From Mesorhizobium sp. WSM3860 (GTDB lineage Bacteria > Pseudomonadota > Alphaproteobacteria > Rhizobiales > Rhizobiaceae), in assembly GCF_002294995.1 (NCBI RefSeq), contig NZ_NSGF01000003.1, forward strand, positions 372,001 through 436,000: a DNA stretch of 64,000 nucleotides, given 5' to 3'. The notes under the pieces are model-generated. The model saw only the letters and a program-made list of their open reading frames with translations, was not told where the DNA came from and did not search any database. Position numbers and translations under genes: made by a program. Below are positions 57,420-64,000 of this stretch, in pieces. Numbering within the stretch: position 1 is the stretch's first letter; the number at the start of each line of letters is the position of its first letter.

Positions 57420-58793
57420 TCAGGCGCTGGCGGCTTGCTTGTGCTGGATCGTATGGCTTTTCTTGAGCAGGTCCGAGACCAGGAAGGCCAACTCGATCGC
57501 CTGGTCGGCATTGAGGCGCGGATCGCAATGGGTGTGATAGCGGTCCTGCAAGTCTTCCGCCGTGATAGCCCGGGCGCCGCCGGTGCACTCGGTGACGTTC
57601 TTGCCGGTCATCTCGACATGGATGCCGCCCGGATGCGTGCCTTCGGCGCGGTGCACCTCGAAGAAGGTCTGCACTTCCTTCAGGATACGGTCGAACGGCC
57701 GCGTCTTGTAGCCGGCCGCCTCGATCGTGTTGCCATGCATTGGGTCGGAAGACCACACCACGTTGCGGCCTTCCTTCTTCACCGCCCGCACCAGCTTCGG
57801 CAGATGCTCGGCGACCTTGTCGGAGCCGAACCGCGCGATCAGCGTCAGCCGGCCGGGCTCATTTTCGGGGTTGAGCAGGTCGACAAGCTCCAGCAACCCG
57901 TCCGGCGTCAGCGACGGACCGCATTTCAGGCCGAGCGGATTCTTGATGCCGCGGCAATATTCGACATGCGCATGGTCGGGCTGGCGGGTGCGGTCGCCGA
58001 TCCAGATCATATGGCCCGAAGTCGCGTACCAATCGCCGGAAGTCGAATCGATGCGGGTCAGCGCCTCCTCGTAGCCGAGCAGCAGCGCCTCGTGGCTGGT
58101 GTAGAAATCGGTCTCGCGCAGCGCGAAATTGGTTTCGGACGTGATGCCCACCGCGCGCATGAAGTCCATCGTCTCGGTGATGCGGTTGGCGAGCGATTCG
58201 TACTTCTCGCCCTGCGGGCTGTCGGCCACGAAGCCCAGCATCCAGCGATGCACGTTCTCGAGGCTGGCATAGCCGCCTTGCGCGAAGGCGCGCAGGAGAT
58301 TGAGGGTCGCCGCCGACTGGCGATACGCCATCTCCTGCCTTGCGGGATCCGGGATGCGCGACGCGGCGTCGAACTCGATGCCGTTGATGATGTCGCCACG
58401 GTAGCTCGGCAGCGTCACGCCGGCCTTGGTCTCGCTGTCGGAGGAGCGCGGCTTGGCGAACTGGCCGGCGACGCGGCCGACCTTAACCACCGGCTGCGCG
58501 CCGGCGAAGGTGAGCACCACCGACATCTGCAGGAAGACGCGGAAGAAGTCGCGGATATTGTCGGCACCGTGCTCGGCAAAGCTCTCGGCACAGTCGCCGC
58601 CCTGGAGCAGGAAGGCCTCGCCGGCGGCGACTGCCGCCAGTTGCTTCTTCAGCTTGCGCGCTTCACCGGCAAACACCAGCGGCGGATAGGTGGTGAGCCG
58701 GGCTTCCGTGCCCTCCAGCGCCGCAAGGTCCGGATAAGCCGGAACCTGCTTGATCGGCTTTGCTCTCCACGAATTCGGCGACCATTTTGTCAT
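57420..58793 (-). CDS. Class II 3-deoxy-D-arabino-heptulosonate-7-phosphate synthase
   Basis: 457 aa, plant-type (class II) DAHP synthase. [15 protein letters not shown] has the metal-binding Cys, [15 protein letters not shown] and [13 protein letters not shown] are conserved. It condenses phosphoenolpyruvate and erythrose 4-phosphate, the first shikimate step. Start at 58793 ([16 protein letters not shown]); the frame extends into a palindromic repeat upstream but without homology. Confidence 0.95.
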   Translation of the reverse strand: MTKWSPNSWRAKPIKQVPAYPDLAALEGTEARLTTYPPLVFAGEARKLKKQLAAVAAGEAFLLQGGDCAESFAEHGADNIRDFFRVFLQMSVVLTFAGAQPVVKVGRVAGQFAKPRSSDSETKAGVTLPSYRGDIINGIEFDAASRIPDPARQEMAYRQSAATLNLLRAFAQGGYASLENVHRWMLGFVADSPQGEKYESLANRITETMDFMRAVGITSETNFALRETDFYTSHEALLLGYEEALTRIDSTSGDWYATSGHMIWIGDRTRQPDHAHVEYCRGIKNPLGLKCGPSLTPDGLLELVDLLNPENEPGRLTLIARFGSDKVAEHLPKLVRAVKKEGRNVVWSSDPMHGNTIEAAGYKTRPFDRILKEVQTFFEVHRAEGTHPGGIHVEMTGKNVTECTGGARAITAEDLQDRYHTHCDPRLNADQAIELAFLVSDLLKKSHTIQHKQAASA

Positions 58794-58815
58794 CGCTGCA
58801 CCCAAACTCTTCAGA

Positions 58816-58857
58816 GCAATTCCAGGAAAACCGTGAACTGTTTCCGTCCGGAATTGC
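58816..58857. repeat. Dispersed palindromic repeat, family GCAATT (copy 3)
   Basis: GCAATTCCAGGAAAAC and TTTCCGTCCGGAATTGC form an imperfect palindrome 23 bases before the DAHP synthase start. It may lie within that gene's leader or promoter. Confidence 0.72.
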
Positions 58858-59003
58858 GTCAAAACAAACCGGCGAGCGGCCTCGCCCGCCATTCCCGCCC
58901 CAATAGGAGGTCGCGGCTCCTTACACGAAGCCGATTTTCTATTCTAGCCGGGAATTTCAGCAGTGGCGAATGCTTGAACTGCTCGGATGCCGGGGTGAAG
59001 CCG

Positions 59004-62000
59004 CTAGGCGGCTTTGTCGACCAGCCGCGCCAATTGAGTCATGACAACAGCCGAGCCGGCTAGGCGCTTTTCGGCATTCGGCCAATCGCGGATGAAGACG
59101 ACGCTGTGGTCGGCCCGTATCTTGGCCAGCGAGCCCTGCTCGCCGATGAATTTGACCAGTCCGACTGGATTGGGGAATTCGCGTTTGCGAAAATGGACGA
59201 CGACGCCCTTGGGGCCGGCATCGAGCTTCTCCACATTGGCCCTGCGGCAGAGCGCCTTGATGAAGACGATCTTCAGGAGATGCGTCACCTCTTCGGGCAG
59301 CGGCCCGAAACGGTCGATCAGCTCGGCGCCGAAGCCGTCGATCTCCTCGGTGGTCTCCAAGTCGCCAAGGCGGCGGTAGAGTGCCATCCTGAGCTGCAGG
59401 TCCGGCACATAGCTCTCCGGGATCATCACCGCCGTGCCGACCGCGATCTGCGGCGACCAGCCGCCATCCAGCACTTCGCCGGAATCCTTCACCTCGGCCA
59501 CCGCCTCCTCCAGCATCTGCTGGTAAAGCTCGAAACCGACCTCCTTGATGTGGCCTGACTGCTCCTCGCCGAGGAGATTGCCGGCGCCGCGGATGTCGAG
59601 GTCATGGCTGGCAAGTTGGAAGCCGGCGCCGAGCGTATCGAGCGACTGCAGCACCTTCAGCCGGCGCTCGGCCGTGTCGGTGAGTTTGCGGTTGGCCGGT
59701 AGCGTGAACAGCGCATAGGCGCGCACCTTCGAGCGGCCGACACGGCCGCGCAACTGGTAGAGTTGGGCCAGGCCGAACATATCGGCTCGGTGGATGATCA
59801 GCGTGTTGGCGGTCGGAATGTCGAGGCCGGATTCGACGATGGTCGTCGACAGAAGCACGTCGTACTGGCCGTCATAGAAGGCGTTCATGATGTCGTCGAG
59901 TTCACCGGCCGGCATCTGGCCGTGGGCGACCGCTACTTTCAGCTCCGGCACGGATTCCCTCAGGAAATCATGGATTTCGGCAAGATCGCTGATACGCGGC
60001 ACGACATAGAAGGAATGGCCGCCGCGGTAGCGCTCGCGCAGCAGCGTCTCGCGGATGACCAGCGGATCGAAGGGCGAGATGAAGGTGCGCACCGCCATGC
60101 GGTCGACCGGTGGGGTGGCGATCAGCGACAGCTCGCGAACACCGGTCAGCGCGAGTTGCAGCGTGCGCGGGATCGGGGTCGCCGAAAGTGTCAGCACATG
60201 CACGTCGTTCTTGAGCTCCTTCAGCCGCTCCTTGTGCTTGACGCCGAAATGCTGCTCCTCGTCAATGATCAGCAGGCCGAGATTTTTGAAGGAGATCGAG
60301 CTGCCGAGCAGCGCGTGCGTCCCGACGACAATGTCGACCGTGCCGTCGGCGATGCCCTTCTTGGTCTCGGCCAGTTCCTTGGCGCCGACCAGGCGCGACG
60401 CCTGTGCGACGCGGATCGGCAGGCCGGAAAAGCGTTGCGAGAAGGTCTTGAAATGCTGCCGCGACAGCAGCGTCGTCGGCACCACGACGGCGACCTGGAA
60501 CCCTTCCATCGCCGCGATGAAGGCGGCGCGCAGCGCCACTTCCGTCTTGCCGAAACCGACATCGCCGCAAACCAGCCGATCCATCGGCTTGCCGGCGCCG
60601 AGATCATCCATGACGGAATCGATCGCCGTCTGCTGGTCGTCGGTTTCCTCATAGGGAAAGCGCGCCGCGAACTCGCCATAAAGGCCGTCGGCCGGGATCA
60701 TCGTGGGTGCGGCGCGCATCTGACGCTCGGCGGCGATGCGGATCAATTGCCCGGCCATGTCGAGCAGGCGCTTCTTCAGCCGCGCCTTGCGCGCCTGCCA
60801 GGCGCCGCCGCCGAGCTTGTCGAGTGGCGCTTCCGCCGAATCCGAACCGTAGCGCGACAGGAGCTCTATGTTTTCGACCGGCAGGAACAGCCGATCGTCG
60901 CCGGCATAATGGATTTCGAGGCAGTCATGCGGTGCGCCGACCGCTTCGATGATGCGCAGACCGATGAAGCGGCCGATGCCATGATCGGCATGGACGACGA
61001 TGTCGCCTGACGACAGCGACGACGCTTCGGCGATGAAGTCGGAGGCACGCTTTTTGCGCTTGGAGCGGCGGATCAGCCTGTCGCCGAGAATGTCCTGTTC
61101 GGCGACGACGACCATGCCGTCGGTCTCGAAGCCGGATTCGAGCGGCAGCACGGCAAGACCCGCCTGCCCCGGCTCGAGCTTTTCGACCTCGGCAAGCGTT
61201 GCGACGGGTTTCAGGTTGCCGAGATGGTGCTCGGCCAGGATCTGGCCGAGGCGGTCGAGCGAGCCTTCGGTCCAGCCGGCGACGATGACGCGCCGGCGCG
61301 CGGCGCGCTCGTCGGCAATATGCTTCACCACCACGTCGAAGACATTGCTGTTCGGGTCGGCGCGCTCCTCGGCGAAGCTGCGGCCTTGCCACGAGCCCGC
61401 ATGAAAGACTTTTTTGCCGCCGACATCGGGTGCGTCGAAGACGGTGAAATCGATGTCCTCGCGCGGCCCGAGCGAGGCTTTGAGATTCTCCGGCGAAAGA
61501 TAGAGCAGATCCGGCGCCACCGGCTTGTAGGGCACGGCATCCTTCAGCGCGCCGTCGGCCTGCTTCCGCCGCGCCTCATAGTGATCGAGGATCAGCGTAT
61601 GGCGCTCGGCCAGCGCCTCATGCGCGAGATGATCGAAGATGACAGGCGCGTCCGGCAGATAGTCGAACACCGTCTCCAGCCGCTCGTAGAAGAAGGGCAG
61701 CCAGTGCTCCATGCCGGCAAAGCGCCGTCCTTCGCTGACGGCTGCATAGAGCGCATCGTCGCGCGAGGGCGCGCCGAAGGCTTCGATATAGGAGCGGCGG
61801 AAGCGGCTGATCGTTTCCGGCGTCAGCGCCACCTCGCTCATCGCCTGCAGCGCCATCGACTTGCGCTGGCCGGTCGTGCGCTGGGTCGCCACGTCGAAGA
61901 CGCGGATCGATTCCAGCGTATCACCGAAGAAGTCCAGCCTCAGCGCCTCGCTCCAGCCGGGCGCGAAGAGGTCGAGAATGCCGCCGCGCACCGCGAACTC

Positions 62001-62501
62001 GCCGACGTCGCGCACGGTCGGCACGCGCTCGAAACCGGAGTTCTCCAGTCGCGCGATCAGCACGTTCATGTCGATCTGGTTGCCGGGCTTGGCATGGAAG
62101 GTCTGCGCCTCGATCAGCTCGGCCGGCGGAATGCGCTGCAAGAGCGCGTTGGCCGTCGTGAGGATCACGGCGCGGTGCGGCTTCTTCGCCAGCGCAATGA
62201 TGGCGGAGAGGGCGTCGAGCCGCCGCGCGGCGGCGTCCGCGCCCGGCGAGACGCGATCGTAAGGCAGGCAATCCCAGGCAGGCAATTCCAAAACCGGCAG
62301 GCCGGGAGCGGCAAAGGCGAGCGCATCGATGATCGCCGGCAGCCGCTGGCCGTCGCGTGCGACGAACAGCACCGGCTTGTCGGGCGCGATCTCCTGCGCC
62401 GTCCGCGCCAGCGCGAAAGCTTCGTAACCGTCGGCGACGCCATCGACGATGAACTGGCCGGCGCGGCCCTTCGGCAGGCCAATCGAGGGAATGAGGCTCA
62501 T
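59004..62501 (-). CDS. mfd: Transcription-repair coupling factor
   Basis: 1165 aa, full length. An N-terminal UvrB-like part binds UvrA. The RNA-polymerase interaction domain follows (SGDIVVHADHGIGRFIGL near 500). The translocase module has Walker A GDVGFGKTEVALRAAF and the DEEQ box LLIIDEEQHFG, with a C-terminal TRCF domain. It removes stalled RNA polymerase and recruits Uvr proteins. Starts seven bases after sdhE. Confidence 0.97.
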   Translation of the reverse strand: MSLIPSIGLPKGRAGQFIVDGVADGYEAFALARTAQEIAPDKPVLFVARDGQRLPAIIDALAFAAPGLPVLELPAWDCLPYDRVSPGADAAARRLDALSAIIALAKKPHRAVILTTANALLQRIPPAELIEAQTFHAKPGNQIDMNVLIARLENSGFERVPTVRDVGEFAVRGGILDLFAPGWSEALRLDFFGDTLESIRVFDVATQRTTGQRKSMALQAMSEVALTPETISRFRRSYIEAFGAPSRDDALYAAVSEGRRFAGMEHWLPFFYERLETVFDYLPDAPVIFDHLAHEALAERHTLILDHYEARRKQADGALKDAVPYKPVAPDLLYLSPENLKASLGPREDIDFTVFDAPDVGGKKVFHAGSWQGRSFAEERADPNSNVFDVVVKHIADERAARRRVIVAGWTEGSLDRLGQILAEHHLGNLKPVATLAEVEKLEPGQAGLAVLPLESGFETDGMVVVAEQDILGDRLIRRSKRKKRASDFIAEASSLSSGDIVVHADHGIGRFIGLRIIEAVGAPHDCLEIHYAGDDRLFLPVENIELLSRYGSDSAEAPLDKLGGGAWQARKARLKKRLLDMAGQLIRIAAERQMRAAPTMIPADGLYGEFAARFPYEETDDQQTAIDSVMDDLGAGKPMDRLVCGDVGFGKTEVALRAAFIAAMEGFQVAVVVPTTLLSRQHFKTFSQRFSGLPIRVAQASRLVGAKELAETKKGIADGTVDIVVGTHALLGSSISFKNLGLLIIDEEQHFGVKHKERLKELKNDVHVLTLSATPIPRTLQLALTGVRELSLIATPPVDRMAVRTFISPFDPLVIRETLLRERYRGGHSFYVVPRISDLAEIHDFLRESVPELKVAVAHGQMPAGELDDIMNAFYDGQYDVLLSTTIVESGLDIPTANTLIIHRADMFGLAQLYQLRGRVGRSKVRAYALFTLPANRKLTDTAERRLKVLQSLDTLGAGFQLASHDLDIRGAGNLLGEEQSGHIKEVGFELYQQMLEEAVAEVKDSGEVLDGGWSPQIAVGTAVMIPESYVPDLQLRMALYRRLGDLETTEEIDGFGAELIDRFGPLPEEVTHLLKIVFIKALCRRANVEKLDAGPKGVVVHFRKREFPNPVGLVKFIGEQGSLAKIRADHSVVFIRDWPNAEKRLAGSAVVMTQLARLVDKAA

Positions 62502-62508
62502 GCTTCTT

Positions 62509-62796
62509 TCAAAATGTCATGGTCCGGCGCGACGCCAGGATCTTCTGCAGCACCGCGCAATCGATATCGGGCGGAGCCGGGCGCTCGCCGGTGATCATCG
62601 GCAGGAATTCGGTGTCGGGGATTTCGAGAAGCTTTTCATATTGGTCGATTTCGTCGCCGGTCAAGGCGCCGATCTCGGCATCCGCAAAGGATCCCAGGAT
62701 GAGATCCATCTCGCGCATGCCGCGATGCCAGGAGCGGAACAGCAGCTTGCGGCGGCGGACGTCCAGTCCCTCGCTTGATCGCTGTGTTCCGGTCAT
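62509..62796 (-). CDS. sdhE: Succinate dehydrogenase assembly factor SdhE
   Basis: 95 aa. The RGMREMDLILG motif is the flavinylation signature of the SdhE/SDH5 family. It helps attach FAD to SdhA. ATG at 62796 (MTGTQRSSEG) fits the family; upstream residues do not. The pair sdhE-mfd divergent from recG is the usual rhizobial order. Confidence 0.92.
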   Translation of the reverse strand: MTGTQRSSEGLDVRRRKLLFRSWHRGMREMDLILGSFADAEIGALTGDEIDQYEKLLEIPDTEFLPMITGERPAPPDIDCAVLQKILASRRTMTF

Positions 62797-62889
62797 CGCG
62801 CTGCATCCCTGTTCGAAGCGGCGCATATAGCGTGGATAGAAGACGGTGTCAGCCTTTGCGCTGCCGCCGTCGCGACATAAGCTGACACG

Positions 62890-64000
62890 ATGCGTCCTTC
62901 CATCCTCGATCCGCTGTTCGTCCCGATCACCTCGCTCGCCGGCGTCGGCCAGAAGGTCGGAACCATGATCGAACGTGTCGTGCCAGCCGATCTCGGCGAC
63001 CGCGCCGCGCGCGCCGCCGATCTTCTGTTCGTGCTGCCCAACACAGTTATCGACCGCCGCAACCGGCCTGGCATCGCGCTATCGGCCGAAGGCCAGATCG
63101 TAACACTCGAGGTACGGGTCGACCGCCATCAGCCGCCGCCGCGCAGCAACAGGTCCGTGCCCTACCGGGTCTACGCCCATGACGACACCGGCGAGATCGC
63201 GTTGACCTTCTTCCATGCCCATGCCGCCTATTTGCAGAAAATGCTGCCGGAGGGCGAGCGCGTCGTGATCTCCGGCCGCATGGAATGGTTCAACGGCCGC
63301 CCGACCATGGTTCATCCCGACCATATTGCGCCGCTTGACGAGGCCGAGGGCCTGCCGCTGGTCGAGCCGGTCTATCCGCTCACCGCCGGCCTGTCCGCAA
63401 AAGTGCTGCGCCGCGCCATCGGACAGGCGCTCGGTCGCTTGCCGGAATTGCCGGAATGGCAGGACGACGCCTTCATGCGCCGCCACACCTTTCCGTCCTT
63501 CGGCGATGCGCTCACCCGCATCCACTACCCCAAGGACCCGATCGACGTGGCGGTGGAGGGTGCGGCTTGGCGGCGACTGGCCTACGACGAGTTCCTGGCA
63601 GGCCAGGTGTCGCTGGCGCTGGTGCGCGCCAGGATCCGGCGCCTTTCGGGCCGGCCGCTGGTCGGCGGTGGACGCGTTGTCGAGAAACTGCGCGCAGCCC
63701 TGCCCTACAAGCTCACCCCCAGCCAGGAATTCGCGCTCGGCGAAATCAATGCCGATCTTGCCGACCCCGAACGCATGCTGCGCCTGCTGCAGGGCGACGT
63801 CGGCTCCGGCAAGACGGTGGTCGCGCTGCTTGCCATGGGGCGCGCGGTGGAAGCCGGCGGCCAGGCGGCGCTGATGGCGCCGACCGAAATCCTGGCGCGA
63901 CAGCATCTGGCGACCATCGCCCCGCTGGCGGAAAAAGCCGGCCTCGGCGTCGCCATCCTGACCGGCCGCGAGAAGGGCCGCGAACGCGCCGAAACACTGG
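62890..64000 (+). CDS. recG: ATP-dependent DNA helicase RecG (3' truncated)
   Basis: The frame opens at ATG 62890 (MRPSILDPLFVPITSLAGVG) and is still open at the window end; 370 residues are visible. The wedge/OB-fold domain (about 60-160, with HAHAAYLQKMLPEGERVV) and the first motor motif RLLQGDVGSGKTVVALLAMG are present, then APTEILARQHL. It remodels stalled forks and Holliday junctions. Divergent from sdhE, with a 93-base promoter gap. Confidence 0.95.
   Translation, partial: MRPSILDPLFVPITSLAGVGQKVGTMIERVVPADLGDRAARAADLLFVLPNTVIDRRNRPGIALSAEGQIVTLEVRVDRHQPPPRSNRSVPYRVYAHDDTGEIALTFFHAHAAYLQKMLPEGERVVISGRMEWFNGRPTMVHPDHIAPLDEAEGLPLVEPVYPLTAGLSAKVLRRAIGQALGRLPELPEWQDDAFMRRHTFPSFGDALTRIHYPKDPIDVAVEGAAWRRLAYDEFLAGQVSLALVRARIRRLSGRPLVGGGRVVEKLRAALPYKLTPSQEFALGEINADLADPERMLRLLQGDVGSGKTVVALLAMGRAVEAGGQAALMAPTEILARQHLATIAPLAEKAGLGVAILTGREKGRERAETL

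Overview
The window looks like a piece of the main chromosome of a GC-rich alphaproteobacterium of the Rhizobiales, most likely Mesorhizobium or a close relative. Pointers are the clpP-clpX-lon-hupB block, the recG / sdhE-mfd divergent pair, an ExoX-type exopolysaccharide repressor, DUF982, DUF2188 and DUF3126 proteins, FrcABC-like sugar transport under a ROK regulator, promoters close to the rhizobial form CTTGAC-N17-CTATAT, and dispersed palindromes of a kind I associate with Mesorhizobium. Genus assignment is inference; no rRNA is present.

Layout. 0-18 kb is accessory metabolism: the end of a NitT/TauT permease; a ROK regulator with an ABC sugar importer and an SDR dehydrogenase; tRNA-Val and tRNA-Asp; a DAO-type FAD oxidoreductase; a tiny RiPP-precursor-like gene (minus, 7698-7796); an ExoX-like gene; then a carbohydrate locus with ribokinase, RbsD/FucU mutarotase, a UgpC/MalK-type ATPase, a divergent Tat-exported binding protein with two permeases, a creatininase-family protein, a SIS isomerase and an aldo/keto reductase. 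17.9-23.2 kb is the protein quality control block clpP, clpX, lon, hupB, all on the minus strand with clear terminators.

23.5-47 kb is a mosaic of short housekeeping units: serine acetyltransferase, an HD hydrolase, an agmatinase-family ureohydrolase, a DUF192 / cold-shock unit, glyoxalase I, threonine dehydratase, two tandem lipoprotein hydrolases, adenine deaminase, a beta-barrel outer-membrane protein, a frameshifted methyltransferase beside tRNA-Leu, NudK, an Old Yellow Enzyme, a CinA-type protein, a universal stress protein, xanthine phosphoribosyltransferase, a NUDIX hydrolase and a PilZ protein. 47-64 kb holds an ABC exporter preceded by an unusual structured leader or sRNA candidate, NAD synthetase, a Tag-family glycosylase, DUF1003 and DedA proteins, diacylglycerol kinase, a GGDEF protein, an Xre-RES toxin-antitoxin pair, class II DAHP synthase, Mfd, SdhE and the start of RecG.

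Functional links. The two sugar importers and the kinase, mutarotase and dehydrogenases around them probably form linked pentose or deoxyhexose catabolism, but the substrates cannot be read from sequence. The most unusual signals are in short non-coding stretches: the RiPP-like peptide, the structured element with its own promoter before the ABC exporter, an 8-G tract that breaks a methyltransferase, an operator-like palindrome over the Xre-RES promoter, and two families of dispersed palindromic repeats. I saw no rRNA, CRISPR array, insertion sequence or prophage.
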